Program-made: the position numbers and the translations under genes | Notes under the pieces: generated by a model | The model's database searches: none | Seen by the model: the letters and a program-made list of their open reading frames with translations, nothing else | Told to the model about the DNA's origin: nothing | DNA from: Syntrophus sp. (in: bacteria) | Lineage (GTDB): Bacteria; Desulfobacterota; Syntrophia; Syntrophales; UBA8958 | Assembly (NCBI GenBank): GCA_003451635.1 | Contig: DMAT01000351.1 | Coordinates: 1-9,952, forward strand | Direction: 5' to 3' | DNA length: 9,952 nucleotides | Shown here: in pieces, positions 1-5,176 of the stretch | Layout of the letters: each line of letters begins with the position of its first letter | Position numbering within the stretch: position 1 is the stretch's first letter

Positions 1-1
1 C

Positions 2-73
2 ATCAATCTGATGGAGCAAAAGAAGTGGGACGTCCCGGACATCGTCATGGCGCGCCGGCAGTTCCTTTTTTGA
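2..73 (+). CDS. 3' end of an upstream gene (partial, unrecognised)
   Basis: A reading frame is open from the window edge to a TGA at 71-73 and would give the last 23 residues of a protein, beginning INLMEQKKWDVPD and ending ARRQFLF. The composition (mixed charged and hydrophobic, Trp, Pro-Asp) looks like a genuine C-terminus. Frame 1 is also open, to position 129, but gives a low-complexity His/Pro/Gly-rich start and would run through the candidate promoter at 98-127, so this frame was preferred. The fragment is too short to assign a family. If real, it ends 84 bp before the caspase-fold gene on the same strand. Confidence 0.45.
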   Translation: MNLMEQKKWDVPDIVMARRQFLF

Positions 74-97
74 CATTTATTTTGCTGTCATTCTCCC

Positions 98-127
98 TTG
101 ACACACGGGAGGTTTTCCTTTTAGAGT
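98..127 (+). promoter_or_regulatory. Candidate sigma-70-type promoter of the caspase/lipoprotein pair
   Basis: A perfect -35 hexamer TTGACA (98-103) is followed after 18 bp by TAGAGT (122-127), which matches four of six positions of TATAAT. Transcription would start near 134, about 24 bp before the ATG at 158. The -10 box is imperfect and the spacing is one base long, so this is a plausible rather than a firm call. Confidence 0.4.
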
Positions 128-157
128 GACTCAACATCAGGCGAGGGAACGAAACTC

Positions 158-1714
158 ATGACAAAAATATTTAATGCTTTCATCCTGGCGATTTGTCTTG
201 TCTCCCTGCTGCCTGCGCCGACCCTTTCCGCCTCGGAGCGGCGCACGGCCCTGGTCATCGGGAACGGCGCCTACGAAGGGAGCCGCCTGAAGAACCCCGT
301 CAACGACGCCGTCGACATGGCCGCCGCCCTAAAGGAACTGGGGTTTACGGTGGTCCTCAAAAAGGACGTTAAACTCAAGGAAATGGAGACGGCGATCAGC
401 GACTTCGGCAAAAGCCTCAAGCAGGGAGGGGTGGGCCTGTTTTACTACGCCGGACACGGCCTGCAGGTCGGCGGCATCAATTACCTTGTCCCCATCGGTA
501 TCCGGATCAACCAGGAATCGGACGTAAAATACGAAACCGTGGATGCGGGGCGGGTCCTCGACGAGATGGATAATGCCGGCAACGGCCTCAACATCGTGAT
601 CCTCGACGCCTGCCGGGACAATCCCTTCGCCCGCAGTTTCCGCTCCGCAAGGCGGGGATTGGCGGTTTTAAGTAACGCCCCGGTCGGATCGTTCATCTCC
701 TATTCGACGGGCCCCGGCCAGGTGGCCCGGGACGGAGCGGGCAACAACAGCCCCTATGCCGCCGCCATGCTGAAGTACATGCGGGAGCCCGGGCTGACCA
801 TTGAGCAGGTCTCCAAGAAAATCCGCCATCAACTGGGAGAGGAAACGGGGGGGCAGCAGGTGCCCTGGGAACTCTCTTCCCTGGACGGGGATTTCTTCTT
901 TGTTCCGGGAAAGACTGCCATAACCGGCCGCGCCTCCGGAGAAAGGGAGCCGCGGAAAGATAAGACCGTGACGGTGGCGGCCAAAAAGCGGGGTGAGAAT
1001 CCTGGGACGCAGCCGCCGGCCTACACGGATTCCGTGACGGGCATGGAGTTTATCCTCGTCAAGGGCGGCTGTTATCAGATGGGAGACGGCTTCGGAGACG
1101 GCGACGCCCCGGAGAAACCGGTCCACGAGGTTTGCCTCGACGATTTCTATCTGGGAAAATACGAGGTCACCCAGGGGCAGTGGCAGAAGGTCATGGCGAA
1201 CAACCCCTCCCACTTCAAGCATTGCGGCGAGGCCTGCCCGGTGGAGTCCGTAAGCTGGTCCGATGCCCAGTCTTTCATCGCGGAGCTGAACGGGAAGTCG
1301 GGACAAAAGTATCGCCTGCCCACCGAGGCCGAATGGGAATACGCCGCCCGGAGCGGCGGTAAAATGGATAAATGGGCGGGGACGAGCAGCGAAGGCAGGC
1401 TCGGCGATTTCGCCTGGTACGAGGCAAACGCCGAAGACCGGACCCATCGGGTGGGGGAAAGAAAACCCAATGGCTTGGGGTTTTACGACATGACCGGAAA
1501 TGTTTGGGAGTGGGTTCAGGACTGGTACGATGACAATTATTATAAAGCCAGCCCGCAGGATAATCCCAAAGGACCCAATGACGGCACATCACGGGTTTTA
1601 AAGGGCGGATGCTGGCTGGACCAGGCAAAAGACACCCGCTCCTCGTTTCGCTTCTTTTTTAACCCGGGCAAATGGTTCAAAAGCGTCGGCATCCGGTTGG
1701 TAAGGAGCCCTTAG
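158..1714 (+). CDS. Exported caspase-fold (peptidase C14-like) protein fused to a SUMF1/FGE-like C-type-lectin domain
   Basis: Seen: an N-terminal hydrophobic signal sequence (residues 5-25, likely signal peptidase I cleavage after TLSA). A caspase-like domain follows (about 29-250), with the catalytic His100 in FYYAGHG and Cys152 in ILDACRDNP. A hydrophilic Lys/Arg/Pro linker spans about 255-288. A formylglycine-generating-enzyme-like (SUMF1, C-type-lectin fold) domain spans about 291-518, with EVTQGQW, YRLPTEAEWEYAAR, GFYDMTGNVWEW and a GGCW...GIRLV ending. Known: bacterial caspase-fold enzymes cut after basic or acidic residues; true FGEs use a cysteine pair near their C-terminus. Here the segment after GGCW (residues 487-508) has no cysteine, so oxidation of sulfatases is unlikely and a ligand-binding role is inferred. 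Both caspase dyad residues are intact, so protease activity in the periplasm or outside the cell is plausible. GAGGG at 143-147 lies 10 bp before the ATG. Domain calls are firm; substrate is unknown. Confidence 0.93.
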   Translation: MTKIFNAFILAICLVSLLPAPTLSASERRTALVIGNGAYEGSRLKNPVNDAVDMAAALKELGFTVVLKKDVKLKEMETAISDFGKSLKQGGVGLFYYAGHGLQVGGINYLVPIGIRINQESDVKYETVDAGRVLDEMDNAGNGLNIVILDACRDNPFARSFRSARRGLAVLSNAPVGSFISYSTGPGQVARDGAGNNSPYAAAMLKYMREPGLTIEQVSKKIRHQLGEETGGQQVPWELSSLDGDFFFVPGKTAITGRASGEREPRKDKTVTVAAKKRGENPGTQPPAYTDSVTGMEFILVKGGCYQMGDGFGDGDAPEKPVHEVCLDDFYLGKYEVTQGQWQKVMANNPSHFKHCGEACPVESVSWSDAQSFIAELNGKSGQKYRLPTEAEWEYAARSGGKMDKWAGTSSEGRLGDFAWYEANAEDRTHRVGERKPNGLGFYDMTGNVWEWVQDWYDDNYYKASPQDNPKGPNDGTSRVLKGGCWLDQAKDTRSSFRFFFNPGKWFKSVGIRLVRSP

Positions 1715-1808
1715 CCGCACCCATATATTGAGTTTGAATGCCATTGCATTAAGACTAATACCCGTGCCCTAGGCGGGCATAACGAAACATGAAAATCCGG
1801 AGGGTCAA

Positions 1809-2408
1809 ATGAAAAGGATAACTGCTCTTATTTTGTCAGTGTTCCTCGGCGCCGCTTTTTTAACCGCCTGCTCCGGCGGCCATTCCTGCTATCAGGTGAA
1901 ACGGCCGAACGGCCAGTATGTATGCCTCCAGGAATGCAAACCGATTGTCGAATATCAGGGCAGCAGTTTCAGCATCAAGGGGACCAACATCCCTATCCCC
2001 ACCACGGGCCTGACGGTCAATCTCGGCGATACGGCCTGGAATAAGACCCTTCTTCAAACCGCCGCCTCGGCTTCCCAAATCATGGACATCCAGCGGGTCT
2101 CCCGTTGTGAAAGATTGTCCATTCTTGCCACAACCATGACCAACCAGGAAGAATATGAAAAGTTGCTGAAGAATATGTATGAAAGCGAGGAAAAGTTAAA
2201 TCAGCTTGCCCTGCTCATCACCATGAACAACCCGGCAGCCGTGGTGAACTGGGTCAATGCCTACAGCAAGGAAGTCCCCCCCGGTGAAGTCAGCCGCGCC
2301 CTTAACGATCCCGATCTGGCCAAGGCCGAGGCGGCGGTGCGGAGCATGAACCACCAGGTTTACGTGCCGAAGGACACGAAGGTCCGCTCCCTCGATTCAC
2401 TGTTTTAG
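1809..2408 (+). CDS. Putative outer-membrane lipoprotein of unknown function
   Basis: No family recognised. The first 20 residues are a lipoprotein signal (MKR, hydrophobic core, lipobox LTAC) with the lipidated cysteine at 21. Ser22 follows, which in Enterobacteria favours outer-membrane sorting. The mature protein is 179 residues. It opens with a cysteine-containing stretch (Cys27, 39, 43) around YQVKRPNGQYVCLQECK. A short beta-like part and a mainly helical part (about 73-150) follow. The latter contains MDIQRVSRCERL (residues 92-103), of a type I associate with helical segments in other uncharacterised bacterial proteins. GGAGGG (1799-1804) sits 4 bp before the ATG, a strong ribosome binding site. 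The gene lies 94 bp after the caspase-fold gene on the same strand; both products are exported, so a shared role at the cell envelope is a reasonable inference. I see no convincing promoter in the 94-bp gap, which favours cotranscription. Confidence 0.85.
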   Translation: MKRITALILSVFLGAAFLTACSGGHSCYQVKRPNGQYVCLQECKPIVEYQGSSFSIKGTNIPIPTTGLTVNLGDTAWNKTLLQTAASASQIMDIQRVSRCERLSILATTMTNQEEYEKLLKNMYESEEKLNQLALLITMNNPAAVVNWVNAYSKEVPPGEVSRALNDPDLAKAEAAVRSMNHQVYVPKDTKVRSLDSLF

Positions 2409-2682
2409 GGCCGCTCCCCTCCCTTTGAGCATGACAACGAAGGCGCCCCTTTTCCCCAGAGTATAGGCAGGGCAATACCGCATCTTCTTGGAGGAGCCGG
2501 AAGGTGTCCATAACCAAATGATGTTAATACTTCTCTGGCCTCAATACGGCAGCCACAATTTGAATCGTTTATATTTGCCGTCTGCTCTTTCTTGGTCGCC
2601 TCGTGGAAGCAGGCAACATTGGGGAATGGTCAGATTAAGGCAAGGGGTTAAGGGGAAGCCATTGTAAATGGCTATGGCGTAA
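2409..2682. other. Intergenic stretch between converging genes, no gene seen
   Basis: This 274-bp stretch separates the plus-strand lipoprotein gene from the minus-strand endonuclease gene, so both genes end here. Several short open frames exist on both strands but none has a ribosome binding site or a recognisable product. One structured element is visible near the endonuclease end (2657-2673, listed separately). From about 2515 onward the base composition becomes more AT-rich, suggesting that the edge of the inserted segment lies in this region. Confidence 0.6.
2657..2673 (-). terminator. Perfect hairpin just after the endonuclease gene
   Basis: AGCCATT (2657-2663) and AATGGCT (2667-2673) form a perfect 7-bp stem around a 3-base loop, 9 bp beyond the endonuclease stop codon in its direction of transcription. 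No U-tract follows on the minus strand, so it is not a textbook Rho-independent terminator. It could instead stabilise the transcript 3' end. Confidence 0.35.
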
Positions 2683-3642
2683 TCATTGGCCAAGGACAGC
2701 GTTGCCCTGAAATAAGCTCTGCCCGCTAATCTCTACGCCGGCCACAACAATCGGCATATCGAACATGAAACCTAGAAATGGCAATTCTCGCGCTGCCTTC
2801 TCATAACTCATCATCCCCGAATAGGTTGGCTGTCGTTCACGTACTACGTTCTCCCGCGCACGCTGTCGTCCAAGTTCGCAAAGCAGCGAAGCAAATGATG
2901 TCGTAGGGCAGAGCAGAAGCCCCAGCCTAGCATTTCGGTACTTCTTCGCCAGCATGAATTTCACATAGTCCTGGTAATACGAACGGGCATTGCCGAATTC
3001 CACCTCGACCCAGATGCCGTTCTTCTCGAAATCACATTTAAGCCCCAACTCCTCGACAACCTTCTGTTCGCGGTTCCATCCCTTTAGTGTCAGCCCTTCA
3101 TGGATGCGGCTATTGTAGTCCGACTGGCTGAAACGGGTGCCATATTCAACCGTGGCCAACGACTCTTTTATCTGACTAATCTCTGCAAACCGCTCAATTT
3201 CTTTCTGCTCTAGTCGATGCAGCAGCATGTCACTGATCTGAAGGGAGGGCTTTGTATTTTTGAGTATCGGCTTGAAAAGAAAGGTAAACGGTATAACCTC
3301 TTCAATCTCAAGTAGACTACCCCTTTCCGTGCTGCCGAATATGCCGGACAGATATCGGCGCAGACGCTCTTGTGATTTGTTTTCATACCTAAATTGGAGA
3401 TGTCCCGGATTGTTGTTTAATCGGCGTATTTCGGCCATAACCGGTTCTTCAGTGCCAAAGAGAATATTGACCGCCACTTTGCAACCCTTTTCAATAGCAC
3501 GCATCCGCTCCGTCTGGGCCTCAACGGGTATGGTCACACCGTATTTGAAGGTGGACGCCCCGATTGGGTGTAAAAACTTCACATTGTAGAGATTCTGACT
3601 CATTTGGTAACTATCTTTAAGGAAAACAGTCTTAATATCCAT
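2683..3642 (-). CDS. Solitary BglII/BstYI-like PD-(D/E)XK restriction endonuclease with an extra N-terminal domain
   Basis: Seen: 319 residues. The C-terminal half (about 185-305) contains GWNREQKVVEELGLKCDF, then Asp204, eight residues, Glu213-Val-Glu215, followed by FGNARSYYQDYVKF and RLGLLLCPT. Known (from memory): BglII and BstYI use an Asp-x8-Glu-x-Gln active site and share the downstream GN...D..KF and GvLi pattern. The Asp204/Glu213 spacing fits exactly, with Glu in place of the final Gln. The N-terminal 130 residues (IPVEAQTERMRAIEKG, then RLNNNPGHLQFRY and QERLRRYLSGIF) form a separate domain not in BglII. By pattern it resembles B3/EcoRII-N-type DNA-recognition barrels (weak inference). 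The start at 3642 has only a weak upstream AAGAGA; Met14 is an alternative. No methyltransferase is present in the window. The coding sequence is visibly more AT-rich than the flanking genes, suggesting transfer. It may form an operon with the DUF4160-DUF2442 pair upstream. Confidence 0.75.
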   Translation of the reverse strand: MDIKTVFLKDSYQMSQNLYNVKFLHPIGASTFKYGVTIPVEAQTERMRAIEKGCKVAVNILFGTEEPVMAEIRRLNNNPGHLQFRYENKSQERLRRYLSGIFGSTERGSLLEIEEVIPFTFLFKPILKNTKPSLQISDMLLHRLEQKEIERFAEISQIKESLATVEYGTRFSQSDYNSRIHEGLTLKGWNREQKVVEELGLKCDFEKNGIWVEVEFGNARSYYQDYVKFMLAKKYRNARLGLLLCPTTSFASLLCELGRQRARENVVRERQPTYSGMMSYEKAARELPFLGFMFDMPIVVAGVEISGQSLFQGNAVLGQ

Positions 3643-3671
3643 TGTCGAAACATCTCTTGACGACTTTTTTC

Positions 3672-3743
3672 TTACTTGTAGACGCAGCCGTTCTTGTGGC
3701 GCTCCAAGGCTCCAGCCTCTTCAAAGGGGTTAAGATCCTGCAT
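3672..3743 (-). CDS. Possible 23-codon mini-gene between DUF2442 and the endonuclease
   Basis: An ATG at 3743 opens a 23-codon frame ending in TAA at 3672. The peptide begins MQDLNPFEEAGALE and ends NGCVYK. AGGTGG lies 7 bp before the ATG (3751-3756), a good ribosome binding site in this window. The frame starts 18 bp after the DUF2442 stop codon, in the same frame, and ends 29 bp before the endonuclease ATG. I recognise no homologue. It could be a real small protein, a translational-coupling leader for the endonuclease, or a remnant of a longer DUF2442 product cut short by the stop at 3762. Confidence 0.25.
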   Translation of the reverse strand: MQDLNPFEEAGALERHKNGCVYK

Positions 3744-3761
3744 CAAAAAGCCACCTAGTGG

Positions 3762-4034
3762 TTATGCAGCCTTGGCTGATCCGCGTGGAGCTGGGGCGCC
3801 GTACAGAAGTCCCTGGGAACTCAAATCTTCATCTATATCCGGCCAATTGATGCAATAGCCGGCCCCGGCAATTCGCCAATTAGAGCGTTGCTCCGCTGTC
3901 GCATGGAGCAAGCGGGGATACCATGTCAGGGGTGCCGATATGGTCCGTCCATCATAAAGATCAACAATAATAGCGTCGGCAGTGAAGTGTACGTCACGGA
4001 TTCTTTCCCCCGCCTTAGGTTCCGAAGTATTCAT
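3762..4034 (-). CDS. DUF2442 family protein
   Basis: The 90-residue product carries the family hallmarks: a VHFTADAIIVDLYDGRTISAPL core (residues 15-36), WYPRLLHAT (38-46), RSNWRIAGAGYCINWPDID (50-68) and EDLSSQGLL (69-77). Known: DUF2442 proteins are small, usually sit beside a DUF4160 gene and often lie in accessory or toxin-antitoxin-rich regions; their biochemical role is not established to my knowledge. Here the start codon lies inside the DUF4160 gene (20-bp overlap), and GGAGG (4041-4045) sits 6 bp before the ATG, so the two are almost certainly translationally coupled. The final residues (APRGSAKAA) are probably disordered. The family call is firm; calling it the partner half of a toxin-antitoxin-like pair is inference. 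Confidence 0.88.
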   Translation of the reverse strand: MNTSEPKAGERIRDVHFTADAIIVDLYDGRTISAPLTWYPRLLHATAEQRSNWRIAGAGYCINWPDIDEDLSSQGLLYGAPAPRGSAKAA

Positions 4035-4254
4035 GCCATGCCTCCAATACTTGCTTTTGGTGTTTCAAAACAATTGTTTCCAGCTTCCTAAGTTCTTTTG
4101 CCTGATAACCGAGATTGTATGCTAATCCAACAGGACTCAGCCAGAATTTTGCAGAAAAATCATCTCTATCTACATGCACATGCGGTGGTTCATGCATATC
4201 ATGGCTTACGAAGTAAAACCTATAAGGTCCTGATCTCAAAACTACTGGTGACAT
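4015..4254 (-). CDS. DUF4160 family protein, partner of DUF2442
   Basis: The 79-residue product matches the compact DUF4160 pattern from end to end: MSPVVLRSGPYRFYFVS at the start, HEPPHVHVDR (residues 21-30) with three histidines, AKFWLSPVGLAYNLGY (35-50), then an amphipathic helix ending in HQKQVLEAWHEYF. The frame stays open upstream to a TTG at 4284, but the ATG at 4254 is preferred because it gives the family's usual N-terminus and has AAGGGA (4263-4268) 8 bp upstream. The conserved His/Asp cluster could bind metal, but no activity is proven for the family as far as I know. It is the first gene of a minus-strand cluster: DUF4160, DUF2442, possible mini-gene, endonuclease. Confidence 0.88.
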   Translation of the reverse strand: MSPVVLRSGPYRFYFVSHDMHEPPHVHVDRDDFSAKFWLSPVGLAYNLGYQAKELRKLETIVLKHQKQVLEAWHEYFGT

Positions 4255-4426
4255 TGTTATATTCCCTTTCTCGCCGGGAAGCAACTCTTCTCTATCTCCC
4301 CGAAATTCACCATCCCTTAAGTCATCTCAGAAATAATCCCTTATTTACATGCCTTCCAGAAAGCCCTGCCCATAGCGGATCTTGAGCTGAAAATCCGGAA
4401 AGACTTGTCCTGCCTTCATCTAGCGA

Positions 4427-4442
4427 CTACTGTGCACAGTAG
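4427..4442. promoter_or_regulatory. Perfect 16-bp palindrome, possible operator
   Basis: CTACTGTGCACAGTAG is a perfect dyad with no spacer. GCG (4423-4425) and CGC (4443-4445) extend the pairing if one base (A4426) is skipped. It lies 173 bp before the DUF4160 start and 145 bp past the ParB-like stop. The form fits a homodimeric DNA-binding protein site. The CTGT/ACAG halves recall the E. coli LexA box, but the usual 8-bp spacer is missing, so LexA is not proposed. Confidence 0.45.
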
Positions 4443-4503
4443 CGCGCAACACCATGATATAATTTTCTTTCTGACGCGTGAGCGAAAATATTGCTTTTTT
4501 TCC

Positions 4504-4555
4504 GGGGACACGGTCCGATCCACGGGTGCACCCCGGTATAGTTCCCCTTGTCCCC
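4504..4555. repeat. Imperfect inverted repeat bounded by GGGGACA / TGTCCCC
   Basis: GGGGACA (4504-4510) pairs with TGTCCCC (4549-4555), and the interior contains the perfect palindrome GGGTGCACCC (4524-4533). The 52-bp unit sits between a run of T on one side and the ParB-like stop on the other. GC-rich units of this kind behave as REP/BIME-like or miniature-element repeats in many proteobacteria; membership in a multi-copy family cannot be tested from one window. It may also serve as a 3' structure for the ParB-like gene, whose stop lies 31 bp away. Confidence 0.45.
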
Positions 4556-4586
4556 AATAACGAGACTTTTCAGTCAATTTCTCCGG

Positions 4587-4946
4587 CTACTTCAGCACCT
4601 TGAACAGGGCGTTTTCCAGGGTGTCTTTCAGTCCTGTTATGGCCTCGATGACAATAGTGCGGTCGCTTTCGGTTAGGGCGTTAAAGTCTATGGCGGTGAC
4701 CTTCTTTCCCGATGCTTCCAGGGAGGCGGCGCAGCGCCGTTCCCCCGCAACAACATAGAGGACGCCGGCCTTTTTGTCCTGCCTGAAGAGGATCGGTTCC
4801 AGAATGCCGTGCTGGGTCACGGAGGCGGTGAGTTCTTCCAGGGCCTGGGGGTCGAGGAATTTGCGGGGTTGGTTGGCATCCGCCTGGAGGTCGGCCAGGG
4901 GAACGGCGTAAAGTTGGTTGGGCTTGTAGCTTTTGGTTGTTGCCAT
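4587..4946 (-). CDS. Stand-alone ParB N-terminal (ParB/Srx-fold) domain protein
   Basis: The 119-residue product consists of little more than a ParB N-terminal domain. It contains VPLADLQADANQPRKF (residues 15-30), ALEELTASVTQHGILEPILF (35-54) and the nucleotide-binding motif VVAGERRCAASLEA (65-78) with GERR at 68-71. Known: in chromosomal ParB this fold binds and hydrolyses CTP; relatives act as nucleases or ATPases. The helix-turn-helix that binds parS and the C-terminal dimerisation domain are absent, and no ParA lies nearby, so a role in chromosome partition is not supported. The frame extends to a TTG at 4979, but the ATG at 4946 is chosen because AGGAGG (4952-4957) lies 5 bp upstream. 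The ribosome binding site and an upstream promoter argue that it is an expressed complete gene rather than a truncated one. Function unknown. Confidence 0.85.
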   Translation of the reverse strand: MATTKSYKPNQLYAVPLADLQADANQPRKFLDPQALEELTASVTQHGILEPILFRQDKKAGVLYVVAGERRCAASLEASGKKVTAIDFNALTESDRTIVIEAITGLKDTLENALFKVLK

Positions 4947-4951
4947 AAGGT

Positions 4952-4957
4952 CCTCCT
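4952..4957 (-). promoter_or_regulatory. Ribosome binding site fixing the ParB-like start
   Basis: A perfect AGGAGG lies 5 bp before the ATG at 4946. It decides between this start and the upstream in-frame TTG at 4979, which has no comparable site. Confidence 0.8.
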
Positions 4958-5019
4958 TTCTCTCAGGTGAAAAGAACAACGCATCATGGAACGAAGCTGA
5001 TAGGTTACGATATGTTGGG

Positions 5020-5047
5020 AGGATACACGGATATTCTTAATAGTCAA
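5020..5047 (-). promoter_or_regulatory. Candidate sigma-70-type promoter of the ParB-like gene
   Basis: On the minus strand TTGACT (5042-5047) is followed after 16 bp by TATCCT (5020-5025). The -35 box matches five of six positions and the -10 box four of six. Transcription would start near 5013, giving a leader of about 65 bases. It lies downstream of the chemoreceptor hairpin, consistent with the ParB-like gene being a separate transcription unit. Confidence 0.45.
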
Positions 5048-5113
5048 GGAAAAAGGATGGTCGTTCTATTGATTGCCAGAGGAAAACGTTGTGATGTTGG
5101 GGTGAAAATGCTG

Positions 5114-5159
5114 CCATAAGAGGGGCGGTAAGGGGGGACAAGACCCGCCCCTCTCATGG
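5114..5159 (-). terminator. Strong hairpin ending the receiver-chemoreceptor operon
   Basis: AGAGGGGCGG (5119-5128) and CCGCCCCTCT (5145-5154) form a perfect 10-bp stem. After one mismatch, CCAT (5114-5117) and ATGG (5156-5159) add 4 bp, around a 16-base loop. It begins 17 bp beyond the chemoreceptor stop codon. The minus strand continues with GGCAGCATTTTC rather than a clear U-tract, so termination may be Rho-assisted. The loop contains GGGGGACAAG, like the repeat at 4504-4555. Confidence 0.6.
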
Positions 5160-5176
5160 AGCATTGGAGCAGCTAA

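Larger units (their letters stand above)
4255..4586. other. 332-bp gene-poor stretch with two palindromic elements
   Basis: No convincing gene is visible between the ParB-like gene and DUF4160. The stretch holds the 16-bp palindrome at 4427-4442 and the GGGGACA-bounded inverted repeat at 4504-4555, both listed separately. It must also contain the promoter for the DUF4160 cluster, but I see no clear -35/-10 pair. A 24-codon frame (4345-4419, minus) has no ribosome binding site and was not called. Confidence 0.6.

Noticed and set aside
668..1447. Long minus-strand open frame (259 codons) opposite the caspase/SUMF1 gene
   Set aside because: It is an antisense shadow in GC-rich coding DNA; the plus-strand product has two recognisable domains over the same bases and the minus product is Arg/Pro/Gly-rich with no family.
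1734..1761. Possible promoter TTGAAT-N16-TAATAC before the lipoprotein gene
   Set aside because: Both boxes are poor (four and three matches of six), so readthrough from the caspase-fold gene is as likely.
2519..2668. 49-codon plus-strand frame in the lipoprotein-endonuclease gap
   Set aside because: No properly spaced ribosome binding site, no recognisable product, and it runs into the hairpin at 2657-2673.
4345..4419. 24-codon minus-strand frame (begins MKAGQVFPDF) next to the 16-bp palindrome
   Set aside because: No ribosome binding site before its ATG and no recognised homologue; it may be a remnant but cannot be supported.
4427..4442. LexA/SOS box reading of the CTGT...ACAG palindrome
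   Set aside because: The 8-bp spacer of the E. coli box is missing and deltaproteobacterial LexA sites, as I remember them, have different sequences.
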